Below are positions 26,521 through 37,380 of a DNA stretch of 49,662 nucleotides, in pieces; position 1 is the first letter of the stretch, and every line of letters begins with the position of its first letter. This DNA comes from Myxococcales bacterium (lineage in GTDB: Bacteria; Myxococcota_A; Polyangia; Polyangiales; Polyangiaceae). Both the position numbers and the translations under genes were made by a program. The stretch is taken from contig JACRDA010000014.1 in the NCBI GenBank assembly GCA_016212965.1, positions 1 to 49,662 on the forward strand. Reading direction: 5' to 3'. The notes beneath the pieces were generated by a model. That model was not told the origin of the DNA. It did not search any database and saw nothing but the letters and a program-made list of their open reading frames with translations.

Positions 26521-28148
26521 CGCACGGCGGGGCGGGACGACGGCTCGTGATGCTGGCGGCGCTCGCCGCGGCGGGCGTCGTGCCGAGCTGCGGCGGCCGG
26601 ACGGAGCTCTTGCTCGGCCCGCAGCTACCGCCGGCGCCGGAGTGCGAGCGCGACGACGACTGCCCGGGCCACGACGACCTCTGCGCACCGATCCGCTGCC
26701 TGCCGGGCTCGGTCGTGGCACCCTTCGTCGAGCTGCCCGCGGGCAAGCTCCTGCCGCCGCGCGTCTGCTACGCGCCGCCCGAGCTCGTCGTCGCGTGCGA
26801 CGACAACGATCCCTGCACGACGGACAGCTGCAACGCGGCGTTCGGCGTGTGCAGTTACGCCCCCTCGACGCTCGACATCGACGGCGACGGCCATCGCGCG
26901 CCGCTGCCGGGCGAGCAGGCCGGCACCCCCGGCGCCTGCGGCGACGACTGCAACGACGCCAACGAGAACGCCTATCCCGGCCACCCCGAGGTCTGCGACG
27001 GCGTCGACAACGACTGCAACGGCATCGTGGACGACGGGCAAGACTGGACGGTCGTCGGCAACGAGGTGCGCATCTCGGGTGACATCGCCCCGGCGAGCCC
27101 GGGCGGGCTCGGGTTCGACGGCGAGAGCTACCTCGCCATCTACTCGGGCACGAGCAACGGCATGGTCATGTACCAGACCGGGCTCGACGTGAACGGCCAG
27201 AAGATCACGCCCCTCGAGCAGCCGGTGGTGCTCCAGAACTCGGACTCCTACGGCGGCCCGATCGTGTGGATCGGCGACCGCTACGGCCTCGCGTGGGACG
27301 ATCGGCGCGACGGCGACTACGAGATCTACTTCACGCTGCTCGGGCGCCACGGCGAGAAGGCCATCCCGGACACGCGCCTGTCCGCCGCGCTCGGCTTCTC
27401 CATCTACCCGTCGCTCGGCTGGAACAGCAAGGAGTTCGTCGTCGCGTGGGAGGACGACCGCAACGGCACCTTCGACGTCTATGCGCAGCGCCTCAGCGTC
27501 GACGGCGTCCCGCTCGGAGGGAACGTGGCGCTGACGCCGATCGGCGGCGCCGACGACGAGTCGCCCGTCATCGCGTCGGGCTCGAGCACCGTCGGGCTCA
27601 CCTTCGCGAACGGCAGCGCGGGCTACCAGGTCGTGCGCTTCCAGACCTACGTGTACGACACGCTCATGCCCCAAAGCGGCATCGTCGACCTCACGGACGG
27701 CTCCACCGAGTCGGTGTACCCGACCGTCGTGTGGAACGAGGACAGCTACGTCGTCGCGTGGTTCGACCGCACCGGAAGCGAGCGAGCGATCTTCGCCGCC
27801 GTCCTCGGCGAGGACGGCGCGCTCTTGGTGCCCCCGACCGCCGTGTCGCACCCGGGCGCGTTCCGCTCGCGCTACCCGAGCATCAAGCCGCTCGGTGACC
27901 GCCTCTTGTTCGTGTACTCGGACGACCGCGACCAGAACGACGGCTACGAGCTCTACACGCACATGGTCGACCGCACCCTCGTCTCGCTCGGCGCCGAGCG
28001 GCGCATCACGAACGGGCCCCGGGACAGCATCTTCCCGGTCACCACCTTCGGCCCCCAGGGCAACCTCGGCATCCTGTTCCGGGACGACCGCCAGGGCGGC
28101 GAGCACGACGTGTGGTTCGCGCACCTCGGCTGCGGGCTCATCCCGTGA
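26511..28148 (+). CDS. MopE-motif lipoprotein with beta-propeller-like repeats
   Basis: This 545-residue protein has a lipobox VVPSC (Cys27). A Cys-rich part (CERDDDCPGHDDLC, ACDDNDPCTTDSCN) leads into a MopE-type metal-binding segment (CGDDCNDANENAYPG, CDGVDNDCNGIVDDG). After residue 180 come at least five repeats with the core (A/V)W(E/D)DxR...D(I/V)YxxxL, such as YGLAWDDRRDGDYEIYFTLL and FVVAWEDDRNGTFDVYAQRL, which suggest a six-bladed beta-propeller. The ATG at 26511 overlaps the upstream stop; a GTG at 26517 is an alternative. MopE binds copper through related residues, but metal binding here is inferred. The stop lies 2 bp from the convergent HMG-CoA lyase stop. Confidence 0.78.
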   Translation: MSVTHGGAGRRLVMLAALAAAGVVPSCGGRTELLLGPQLPPAPECERDDDCPGHDDLCAPIRCLPGSVVAPFVELPAGKLLPPRVCYAPPELVVACDDNDPCTTDSCNAAFGVCSYAPSTLDIDGDGHRAPLPGEQAGTPGACGDDCNDANENAYPGHPEVCDGVDNDCNGIVDDGQDWTVVGNEVRISGDIAPASPGGLGFDGESYLAIYSGTSNGMVMYQTGLDVNGQKITPLEQPVVLQNSDSYGGPIVWIGDRYGLAWDDRRDGDYEIYFTLLGRHGEKAIPDTRLSAALGFSIYPSLGWNSKEFVVAWEDDRNGTFDVYAQRLSVDGVPLGGNVALTPIGGADDESPVIASGSSTVGLTFANGSAGYQVVRFQTYVYDTLMPQSGIVDLTDGSTESVYPTVVWNEDSYVVAWFDRTGSERAIFAAVLGEDGALLVPPTAVSHPGAFRSRYPSIKPLGDRLLFVYSDDRDQNDGYELYTHMVDRTLVSLGAERRITNGPRDSIFPVTTFGPQGNLGILFRDDRQGGEHDVWFAHLGCGLIP

Positions 28149-28150
28149 CG

Positions 28151-29155
28151 CTAGGCGCCGCGCGGGCGGAAGGGGCCGGCGCGGTGCACCTTGCCGGGCA
28201 GCGGGCGACCCACCAGGCGCTCGGCCAGATCGCCCGCCGCCACGAGCTTGTCGAGGTCGACGCCCGTGTCGAGGCCCATGCCCTCGAGCATGTACACGAG
28301 GTCCTCGGTCGCGGCGTTGCCGGCGGCCCCCGGCGCGTACGGGCAGCCGCCGAGGCCGCCCACCGAGCCGTCGAACTCGCGCACGCCGAGATCGAGCCCC
28401 GCGAGCACGTTGGCGAGCGCGGTTCCGCGCGTGTCGTGCATGTGCAGGGCGATGCGCTCGGCGGGCACGAGCGCGAGGACGGCGCCGAGCACCTCGCGCG
28501 TGCTCCTCGGCGTCGCGACGCCGATGGTGTCGCCGAGCGACAGCTCGTAGCAGCCGAGCCGCACGAGCTCCTCGGCGACGCGCGTCACGGCGGAGATCGC
28601 CACGGGCCCCTCGTAGGGGCAGCCCCAGGTGGTCGAGACGTAGCCGCGCACGGCGAGCCCCGCGGCGCGTGCCGCCGGCACCACCGCGCCGAGGATGGCG
28701 AGCGACTCGGCCACGCTGCGGTTCACGTTGCGCCGGTTGTGGGACTCGCTGGCGCTGAGAAAGACGGCGATCTCGCGCAGCCCTGCCCCGATCGCGCGCT
28801 CGAGCCCCTTCTCGTTCGGGCAGAGCGCGCTCAGGCTGGGCGGGTCGGTCGCGCCGGGCGCGGCCGGTGCGCGGAGCCGCTCGCCCACGATGCCGGCGAG
28901 CGCCTCGGCGTCCGCGAGCTGCGGCACCCAGCGCGGCGACACGAAGCTCGTGAGCTCGAGCCGGCGGAGGCCCGCGCCCGTGAGCGCATCGAGCAGGGCC
29001 AGCTTCTGCTCGGTGGGGACGAAGCCGCGCTCGTTCTGCAGGCCGTCGCGCAGGCTCACGTCGTAGATCGACACCCGCTCGCGCCTGCCCGTCGGCGCTA
29101 CGCCCGCCGCGGGCGCGGCGGCCGGAGGAGCGCCAGGCGCGACGGGGGAGCTCAC
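28151..29155 (-). CDS. Hydroxymethylglutaryl-CoA lyase
   Basis: This enzyme cleaves HMG-CoA to acetyl-CoA and acetoacetate, the last step of leucine degradation. The 334 residues form a TIM barrel of the DRE/HMGL family: SLRDGLQNE near residue 34, TSFVSPRWVPQLADAE, the metal-binding LHMHDTRGT and the active-site Cys loop GGCPYAPGAAGNAATED. The last motif separates HMG-CoA lyase from homocitrate and isopropylmalate synthases. The GTG at 29155 adds an unusual Ala/Pro N-terminus of about 25 residues, and a GTG near RVSIYDV could be the true start. In myxobacteria leucine-derived carbon is important for iso-branched lipids. It stands apart from other leucine catabolism genes here. Confidence 0.92.
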   Translation of the reverse strand: MSSPVAPGAPPAAAPAAGVAPTGRRERVSIYDVSLRDGLQNERGFVPTEQKLALLDALTGAGLRRLELTSFVSPRWVPQLADAEALAGIVGERLRAPAAPGATDPPSLSALCPNEKGLERAIGAGLREIAVFLSASESHNRRNVNRSVAESLAILGAVVPAARAAGLAVRGYVSTTWGCPYEGPVAISAVTRVAEELVRLGCYELSLGDTIGVATPRSTREVLGAVLALVPAERIALHMHDTRGTALANVLAGLDLGVREFDGSVGGLGGCPYAPGAAGNAATEDLVYMLEGMGLDTGVDLDKLVAAGDLAERLVGRPLPGKVHRAGPFRPRGA

Positions 29156-29209
29156 CTTGCGATCATGCGGCCGGCGTGCGCGCTTCGCAAGCGGCCGCGC
29201 GGCGCAGCG

Positions 29210-30676
29210 TCAGCCGTGGATCAGCCGCAGCTGGCGCTCCGCACGGGCGAAGGGCACCGGGTAGTCGCCCGAGAAGCACGCGTGGCAGTGGCCGGGGCTG
29301 CCATCCGACGCGCCGCCGGCCTCGGGCGCCGCGTCGCGCACGGCGCCGAGCAGGCCCTCGAGCGACAGGTAGCCGAGCGTGTCGGCGGTGAGGTAGCGCC
29401 GGATCTCCTCGGTCGAGTGACTCGCCGCGATGAGCTCGGCGCGCGTCGGCGTGTCGATGCCGTAGTAGCAGGGCCACGCCGTCGGCGGGCTCGAGATGCG
29501 CACGTGCACCTCGCGCGCGCCGGCCGAGCGCAGCATGCGCACGAGCTTGCGACTGGTCGTCCCGCGCACGATGGAGTCGTCGACGACGATGACGCGCTTG
29601 TCGCGCAGCACCGAGGCGTTCGGGTTCAGCTTCAAGCGCACGCCGAAGTGGCGGATCGACTGCTGCGGCTCGATGAAGGTGCGGCCCACGTAGTGGCTGC
29701 GGATGAGGCCCATCTCGAAGGGTAGCGCCGCACGCGCCGCGAGGCCGATGGCCGCGGGCACGCCCGAGTCGGGCACCGGCACGACCACCGTGTCCGAGGC
29801 GCGCGCCCCGTCCACCGGGTGCTCCTCGAACAGCCGCGCACCCGCACGCTTGCGCACGTCGTAGACGCCGACGCCGTCGAGCCGCGAGTCGGGCCGCGCG
29901 AAGTAGACGTACTCGAACAGGCAGCTGCGCCGCGGGCGCGGGTCGAAGGGGCGGCTCGACTGCACGCCGGAGCGATCGATGACCAGCATCTCGCCCGGCT
30001 CCACGTCGCGCAGGAACTCGGCACCGATGAGGTCGAAGGCCACGGGCTCGCTCGCCACCACGTAGGCGCGCGGCGGCTGAGCGCTCGTGGCGCGCCCCCC
30101 CGGGCCGCCGCCCGAGAGCGGCAGGATGCCGAGGCACAGCGGGCGGAAGCCCATCGGGTCGCGGACGGCGATCACGGTGCGGAGGTCCTGGAACAGGAGC
30201 GAGTAGGCCCCCTCGACCTGCCGCAGGGCGTCGACGATGCGGTCGCGCAGGCTCGCGGCGCGGCTCGTCGCGATGAGGTGGAGCACCGCCTCGGTGTCGC
30301 TGCGCGTCTGGAAGATGGACCCGCGGGCCTCGAGCCGCTGGCGCACCGCCTCGTAGTTCGTGAGGTTGCCGTTGTGCGCGATGGCGAGCGAGCCGAGCTC
30401 GAAGTCGATCGCCAGCGGCTGGGCGTTCTTCAGGTGGCTGCCGCCGGCCGTCGAGTAGCGCACGTGCCCGATGGCGACGTCGCCCGGGAGGCGCTCGAGG
30501 TCCGTCGGCGTGAAGGCCGAGGCCACGCGACCCATCGCGCGGTGCGCGAAGAGCTCCTCGGCGTTCGAGCTGACGATGCCGCACGACTCCTGGCCGCGGT
30601 GCTGCAGCGCGTGCAAACCGAGGTAGGCGATGTTCGCCGCCTCCGGGTGACCGACGACCCCGAAGATCCCGCACAT
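29210..30676 (-). CDS. purF: Amidophosphoribosyltransferase
   Basis: PurF makes phosphoribosylamine from PRPP and glutamine, the first step of purine synthesis. The 488-residue protein starts [10 protein letters not shown], so the nucleophile Cys2 is next to the initiator Met and there is no propeptide. The glutaminase domain includes [11 protein letters not shown] and HNGNLTNYE. The PRPP site is [16 protein letters not shown] near residue 362. Cys residues in RRSCLF, AWPCYY and HCHACF match the four ligands of a [4Fe-4S] cluster known in the Bacillus-type enzyme. pilT lies 71 bp upstream on the same strand; the link is positional only. Confidence 0.96.
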   Translation of the reverse strand: MCGIFGVVGHPEAANIAYLGLHALQHRGQESCGIVSSNAEELFAHRAMGRVASAFTPTDLERLPGDVAIGHVRYSTAGGSHLKNAQPLAIDFELGSLAIAHNGNLTNYEAVRQRLEARGSIFQTRSDTEAVLHLIATSRAASLRDRIVDALRQVEGAYSLLFQDLRTVIAVRDPMGFRPLCLGILPLSGGGPGGRATSAQPPRAYVVASEPVAFDLIGAEFLRDVEPGEMLVIDRSGVQSSRPFDPRPRRSCLFEYVYFARPDSRLDGVGVYDVRKRAGARLFEEHPVDGARASDTVVVPVPDSGVPAAIGLAARAALPFEMGLIRSHYVGRTFIEPQQSIRHFGVRLKLNPNASVLRDKRVIVVDDSIVRGTTSRKLVRMLRSAGAREVHVRISSPPTAWPCYYGIDTPTRAELIAASHSTEEIRRYLTADTLGYLSLEGLLGAVRDAAPEAGGASDGSPGHCHACFSGDYPVPFARAERQLRLIHG

Positions 30677-30747
30677 GGGCCTTCTCCTAGCCTGTTTCCG
30701 GCTCGGTGACACGGTCGAGCGCCGTGACCTCGGCGGGCACCGGGCGC

Positions 30748-31869
30748 CTAGCGCGCGTAGCGGCCCTGCGTGCTCGGCTTGCCCTCGATCATCATGCGCA
30801 GCTCGTCCATGTCGTTGGCGTGCGCGTAGGCGTCGTCCGTGCTGATGAGCCCGCGCTTCACGAGGTCGCACAGCGCCTGGTTCATGGTCTGCATGCCGCT
30901 GCCCGCCTGGCCGACCTGCATTTGCGAGTAGAGCTGGTGGATCTTGTCCTCGCGGATCAGGTTCCGGATGGCGGCGTTCGGCACCATGACCTCGAGCGCG
31001 AGGCAGCGACCCGGCCCGCTCGCCTGCGGCAAGAGCAGCTGCGTGACGACCGCCTTCAGCGTGAACGACAGCTGCGCCCGCACCTGGCTCTGCTGGTGGG
31101 GCGGGAACACGTCGATGATGCGGTTGATCGACTGGACGGCGCTGTTCGTGTGCAGCGTCGCCATGACGAGGTGGCCCGTCTCGGCGATGGTGAGCGCCGC
31201 CTCGACCGTCTCGAGATCGCGCATCTCGCCGAGCAGCACCACGTCGGGGTCCTGGCGCAGTACGTACTTCAACGCGCGCTTGAAGCTCTCCGTGTCGGAG
31301 CCGATCTCGCGCTGGTTGATGACCGCCTTTTTCGGCACGTGCACGTACTCGATCGGGTCCTCGACCGTGATGATGTGCACCCGCTGCTCGGCGTTGATCT
31401 TGTCGACCATGGCGGCGAGCGTCGTGCTCTTGCCGCTGCCAGTCGGCCCGGTGACCAGCACGAGCCCCTTGGTCGCCTGACACAGATCGGCGAGGACGCG
31501 CGGCAGACCGAGCTCCTCGAAGGTCATCACCTGGTAGGGGATGAAGCGGAACACCGCCGCGACGCAGCCGCGCTGCATGAAGACGTTGCCGCGGAAGCGC
31601 GCGACCTTCTTCATGCTGAACGCGAAGTCGAGCTCGTTGCTCTTCTCGAACGCGACCTTCTGCTCCTCGCTCAGCACCTCGTAGGCGAGACGCTTGGTCT
31701 CGCTCGGCACGAGCGCGGGCAGCTTCAGCGGGATGACCTCGCCGTCGATGCGCAACAGGGGCGGCGAGCCCGCCGTGATGTGGCAGTCGCTCGCGCCCTT
31801 GTCGACCATGGCCTTCAGGAGCTGCTGCAGCGAGAAGGCGGGCCGTTCGCCCTGGGACTCTTGGGTCAC
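30748..31869 (-). CDS. pilT: Type IV pilus retraction ATPase PilT
   Basis: PilT is the hexameric motor that retracts type IV pili and drives twitching or social motility. The 373-residue protein has Walker [10 protein letters not shown] near 141, the Asp/His boxes ([37 protein letters not shown]) and the PilT-specific AIRNLIRE near 300. The start is a GTG with GAGAGGA at good spacing. It follows pilB by 16 bp, so the two are one operon. The extra N-terminal stretch ([18 protein letters not shown]) is normal for the family. Confidence 0.95.
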   Translation of the reverse strand: MTQESQGERPAFSLQQLLKAMVDKGASDCHITAGSPPLLRIDGEVIPLKLPALVPSETKRLAYEVLSEEQKVAFEKSNELDFAFSMKKVARFRGNVFMQRGCVAAVFRFIPYQVMTFEELGLPRVLADLCQATKGLVLVTGPTGSGKSTTLAAMVDKINAEQRVHIITVEDPIEYVHVPKKAVINQREIGSDTESFKRALKYVLRQDPDVVLLGEMRDLETVEAALTIAETGHLVMATLHTNSAVQSINRIIDVFPPHQQSQVRAQLSFTLKAVVTQLLLPQASGPGRCLALEVMVPNAAIRNLIREDKIHQLYSQMQVGQAGSGMQTMNQALCDLVKRGLISTDDAYAHANDMDELRMMIEGKPSTQGRYAR

Positions 31870-31885
31870 TTCTTCGTCCTCTCGC

Positions 31886-33586
<1,701 letters not shown>

Positions 33587-33746
33587 GGTGTCCTGGGCAA
33601 TGGATGGGGCGCGGCGCCCCGCGGGCACGTTCCCGCGCGACAGATCGGGACCCTTGATGCTTTACGGGAGCGCCGTCGAAGTCAACCATCCCTTGGCGCC
33701 GTCGGCGGGCAGCGCCGCACCGAGCGCGGGCGCCGAGCTCGGCCGG

Positions 33747-33786
33747 TCTCGGCAGATTTCGTCAAGTCTCGTCAGGTCTCGTCGGG
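33747..33786. promoter_or_regulatory. Four tandem 10-bp direct repeats, candidate operator
   Basis: Four imperfect copies with consensus TCTCGTCARG stand head to tail, 55 bp before the FHA gene and 160 bp before pilB. A 10-bp period puts each copy on about the same face of the helix. A multimeric regulator could therefore bind cooperatively. The 255-bp divergent gap carries no gene. Confidence 0.4.
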
Positions 33787-33841
33787 CCCGCACTTGTCGC
33801 GACCGAGGCACGAGCGTACGCAGGGCCCAGGCGCGAGGACG

Positions 33842-35062
33842 ATGTTCGGCTTTCTCGGTGGCAAGAAGCGGCGGGGCGACAAAGGGCGGCGCCTCGAGCT
33901 CGAGGGCGACCTCGAGGGCGCGGTGCGCCTCTACCTCGAGGCGGAGCTCGGCGACGAGGCGGCGCGCGTCCTGCTCTCGCTCGCGGACGCGGCCCGCGAG
34001 CCCGCGGAGCGCATGGCCCTCTGCGCGCGCGCCGTGCGGGCGGGCGGCGACGGTGACCACGGGCGCGCGGCACGGCGACGGCGCGCGGTGCTCGCCTTCG
34101 ATCTCCTCGCGGGAGGCGGCGCCACGCTGAAGGGGGAGCTCGCCGCGGCCGCCGCAGAGCTCGAGGCCTGCGGCGAATGGCAGAAGGCGGCGCGCGCGTA
34201 TGCCCTCGCCGGCGACGCCGCGGGCGAGATCCGCGTGCTCCGCGACGCCGGTGCGATCGCGGAGCTCGAGCTGCGGCTCGACGCCGAGGCCGAGAGCGGC
34301 AAGCTCGAGCGCGCGCGCTCCGCCTTGCTGGTCCGGCTCGACGACCTCGACCGGCTGGCCGAGCGCCGCCAGGCGCTCCGCGAGGGGGCCGCATGGCTCG
34401 AGCAGCACGCCGACGAAGGCGTCGCCGACAAGCTGCGCGCCGTACGGGCGCGCCTGCTCATCGGGCCCGCGGTGACGCTCGAGGCCGATGGCGTACGCGT
34501 GCACTGCGCCCTCGGGGCCGAGGTCACCATCGGCCGGGCGCGCAGCGAGATCGTCGTCGGGGCCGACGGCGTGAGTCGTCAGCACCTGCGCCTGTTCCGG
34601 CGCGACGGGGCGCCGTGGCTCGAGGACCTCGGGACGCGCAACGGCACGACGCTCGGTGGCGCGCGCGTTGCGGCGCCGCTGCCCGTCGGCACGAGCGTCG
34701 AGGTGCGACTCGCGGAGCAGGTGCCGGTGCGCCTCCGACCGCTCGTCGCGGACGACCCCACCTCCCCGCTCGAGGCCGAGGTGGCGGGCGAGCGCTGGCT
34801 CGTACCGCTCGGTCCCCTTCCGTTCCCGTGGTGCGCGCCCTCGGGCGCGGGCACACCGGCCCGCGGGCGCTGGGAGATCGCGGACGCGCACGACGGCGCG
34901 GAGCGCTTCGTGGTGCTCCGCACCCTGGCCGGGCGCGAGCCCCCCTATCTCCGGGGCCTGCGCCTCGGCGGGCAGATCGAGCTCGGGCTCGGCGACGCCC
35001 TCGCGGCCGAGCGCGACGGCCCGATCGTGCTCTCGGTGCCGCCGCAGGACGCACCACCGTGA
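33842..35062 (+). CDS. FHA-domain protein with an alpha-helical repeat region
   Basis: This 406-residue protein starts MFGFLGGKKRRGDKG, a short hydrophobic-basic end that could bind the membrane surface. Residues 15-215 are Ala/Leu/Arg-rich helices of TPR-like character (GDLEGAVRLYLEAELGDEAA, AYALAGDAAGEIRVLRDAG). An FHA domain follows at about 220-290: TIGRARSEIVV, GVSRQHLRLF and LEDLGTRNGTTLGG contain the usual phospho-Thr contacts (Arg, Ser-x-x-His, Asn-Gly). A beta-rich region ends the chain. Its stop overlaps the kinase start (GTGA). The pair implies that the kinase product binds this protein. Confidence 0.85.
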   Translation: MFGFLGGKKRRGDKGRRLELEGDLEGAVRLYLEAELGDEAARVLLSLADAAREPAERMALCARAVRAGGDGDHGRAARRRRAVLAFDLLAGGGATLKGELAAAAAELEACGEWQKAARAYALAGDAAGEIRVLRDAGAIAELELRLDAEAESGKLERARSALLVRLDDLDRLAERRQALREGAAWLEQHADEGVADKLRAVRARLLIGPAVTLEADGVRVHCALGAEVTIGRARSEIVVGADGVSRQHLRLFRRDGAPWLEDLGTRNGTTLGGARVAAPLPVGTSVEVRLAEQVPVRLRPLVADDPTSPLEAEVAGERWLVPLGPLPFPWCAPSGAGTPARGRWEIADAHDGAERFVVLRTLAGREPPYLRGLRLGGQIELGLGDALAAERDGPIVLSVPPQDAPP

Positions 35063-36462
35063 GCTTCTGGCGGCGTCTCTTCGGGCGCGAGGCCGCCCCC
35101 GCACGGGCGCTTGACGGCGACGACGCGGCGGAGCCGCGCGCCGACGCGGACGCCGGCACGCCGGCCCGCGACACGGACGCACGCTCGCTCGCGGGCGCCC
35201 CGCTGCCGGACCGACGGCGGCGCGACGCGCCGAGTCCGGAGCAAGCATCGGAGCGCGAGCTCCTGCGGCGCCTCGCGGCGGTGGAGCGCCCCGACGGGGC
35301 CTCTGCCTTCGAGGCCCTGACCGCGCTCCGCGGCGCGACCGACACCGTGAGGGAGGCAGCGGTGCTCGACGCCGTGGTCGCCGGCCTCGAGGCCGCAGCG
35401 CCGACGCCGGCACTCGAGCCCGTGCGGGTCGCGGCCGCGGCCCTGCTCTCTCAGCGTGGGCACGGGGACCGGGCGCTCGCCGTGGCCGACCGCTGCCACG
35501 GTGCCGAGGGCATGCTGCTCGCGAGCGATCTCGCTGCGGCGCGGGGCGAGCTCGCCCGGGCGCTCGGCACGATCGAGCGCGTCCTCGCGCGCGCCTACGA
35601 TCTCCCCGGCGCGCGCGAGCGCCACGCCCGCTGGAGCGCGCAGCTCGGCCGCGCACCCGGCGACCGCTCGACGGGCCGGGACGCACCGACCGCCGTCCGC
35701 GCGAGCACGCCGTCGGTGGGGTTCCGGCTGCTGCGCGAGGTGGCCCGCGGCGGCGCCGGCACGGTGTACGAAGCCGAGGACGAGCTGCTCGGGCGCAGGC
35801 TGGCGCTGAAGATGTTCCACGGTGGAGCGGCGGCACGCGCGGCCATCCTGCGCGAGGCTCGGGTCACCGCCCGGCTCGCAGGGCCGGGCGTCGTGCGCCT
35901 GTTCGACGCGGACGCCGAGGCGGGGTGGATCGCCAGCGAGTGGATCGCGCTCGGCAGCCTGCGCGATCTGCTCCACGCCGGGCGCGTCGGCGAGGTGCTC
36001 CCGCTCGAGCGCTGGCTGCCCGCGCTCGCCCGGGCCCTTTCGCGGGTGCACGGCGCCGGCCTGGTGCACGCCGACCTCAAGCCGTCCAACGTGCTGTTCC
36101 GGCAGGCGGACGAGCCGCTGCTCGGCGACTTCGGCAGTGCGGGCGCGCCGGGCGCCGCCGAGCGCGGCGGCACCGCGGGGTTCCTGTCGCCCGAGCGCAT
36201 CGCCGGGGCGGCGGCCGACGCCCGCGACGACGTCTACGCCTTCGGCCGCATCCTCGAGGACGTGCTCGCGGCGGCCGATGCGCGCGCCGAGTCCTGCGGC
36301 GATCCGGACGCGACGCGCGTCGCGCCCGACCGTGCCGCGCGGTTGCGCCGCCTGGTCGAGCTGTGCCTCGGCAGCGAGCGCCCCGCCGACGGAGCGGCGC
36401 TCCTCGAGGCGCTCGCGCACCTCGCTCCGAGCCAACGCCTCGCGGGCGAATCTCCTCGGTAG
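35059..36462 (+). CDS. Serine/threonine protein kinase
   Basis: This 467-residue kinase starts at the GTG in the GTGA overlap. The N-terminus (SFWRRLFGREAA) again could touch a membrane. Residues 60-210 are helical repeats. The kinase domain, at about 220-460, has a Gly-rich loop (EVARGGAGTVYEAED), an ATP-binding Lys in RLALKMFHG, the catalytic loop VHADLKPSNVLF, DFG in LLGDFGSAG and APE-like SPERIAG. The catalytic loop reads HAD rather than HRD, so it is a non-RD kinase that may not need activation-loop phosphorylation. No PASTA or other extracellular domain and no membrane span is seen. Its stop is 7 bp from the convergent lipoprotein gene. Confidence 0.88.
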   Translation: MSFWRRLFGREAAPARALDGDDAAEPRADADAGTPARDTDARSLAGAPLPDRRRRDAPSPEQASERELLRRLAAVERPDGASAFEALTALRGATDTVREAAVLDAVVAGLEAAAPTPALEPVRVAAAALLSQRGHGDRALAVADRCHGAEGMLLASDLAAARGELARALGTIERVLARAYDLPGARERHARWSAQLGRAPGDRSTGRDAPTAVRASTPSVGFRLLREVARGGAGTVYEAEDELLGRRLALKMFHGGAAARAAILREARVTARLAGPGVVRLFDADAEAGWIASEWIALGSLRDLLHAGRVGEVLPLERWLPALARALSRVHGAGLVHADLKPSNVLFRQADEPLLGDFGSAGAPGAAERGGTAGFLSPERIAGAAADARDDVYAFGRILEDVLAAADARAESCGDPDATRVAPDRAARLRRLVELCLGSERPADGAALLEALAHLAPSQRLAGESPR

Positions 36463-36469
36463 AATCTAC

Positions 36470-37291
36470 TCAGTAGAATCCTTCGGCCTTCTCGGGCATG
36501 CACACGCCGAGCGCGCACAGCAAGAGGTCGAAGTCCGACACGCCGCAGCTCACCTGCGCTGCGCAGTGGTCGTCGTAGGCGCACATGCGGTAGCAGGACA
36601 CGCCCTCGCCTGGCGTGCCGGTGTGCGCGAAGCAGTCCCAGCTGCCGGTGAGCCACAGGGCACCGCGCTGCGCCTCGGGTAGCGCGAGGTCGAAGAGGCA
36701 GACCTCGCCCTTCACGAGCGGGTCGTAGACGTGCGCCGGGCAGGCGTTGGCGCCGGCGAGCGCCTGGTACTGCTTGTCCATCGTGCCGAACAGGGACGTG
36801 TAGTCGCACGAGAAGGTGCGCGAGCTCGCCCGCTCGACGCGGCTGCGTAGCTCCTCCACGTCGCGGGCCTCGTTGCGCACCTGCCGCAGCACCTGCACGA
36901 TGCGCACGTTGCCGTCCTTCTCGGTCGGCGCGACGCGCAGCGCCTCGAGCACGGCACTCATGCGCTTCTCGGCCACCGAATCGGGCGGGTCGGTGACGAG
37001 GCCGTAGCCGAGGCGCAGGAAGCGCCGCGGCGTCTTGTCGGTGCAGACGCGCAGGTTCTCCCAGAGCGCCTCGTTGACGATGGGTGGGCGGCGGCTCCCG
37101 AGCTTGCGGCACGCGCCCATGGCGCCCTCGGGCACGACGCCGGCCGCACGGTCCGGCGGCTGCCCGGCACCTTCGTTGATGAACTCCGTCGACGCTGCGC
37201 AGCCGATGCCGAGCGCTCCGAGGGCCACGAAGATCGCCGCGCCGAAGAAGCTGCGCGGCGCCGACTTTGGGGAGAGGACGTGGTTCGTCAT
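36470..37291 (-). CDS. Cys-rich lipoprotein of unknown function
   Basis: This 273-residue protein has a lipobox LGIGC with Cys31 after FFGAAIFVALGAL. A GGAG seven bases before the ATG at 37291 supports the start. The mature protein has about a dozen Cys, clustered at the end (CYRMCAYDDHCAAQVSCG, LLLCALGVCMP), so it is likely disulfide-bonded. Residues 60-160 are helical with many Arg/Glu. I know no family. It is probably exposed on the outer membrane. Confidence 0.72.
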   Translation of the reverse strand: MTNHVLSPKSAPRSFFGAAIFVALGALGIGCAASTEFINEGAGQPPDRAAGVVPEGAMGACRKLGSRRPPIVNEALWENLRVCTDKTPRRFLRLGYGLVTDPPDSVAEKRMSAVLEALRVAPTEKDGNVRIVQVLRQVRNEARDVEELRSRVERASSRTFSCDYTSLFGTMDKQYQALAGANACPAHVYDPLVKGEVCLFDLALPEAQRGALWLTGSWDCFAHTGTPGEGVSCYRMCAYDDHCAAQVSCGVSDFDLLLCALGVCMPEKAEGFY

Positions 37292-37380
37292 GTCGCGGCT
37301 CCGAGCCGTGACTCATTGTTAGACGATGCCTGCCGAAAGGACAAAGGAATGTGGGCGCCGAGGCGCGCGACGGGGGCCCC

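Noticed and set aside
36465..36477. TCTACT-C-AGTAGA dyad at the convergent gene ends, similar to the dyad at 4463
   Set aside because: It lies across a stop codon region with no promoter context, and the resemblance is limited to ACTCAGT.
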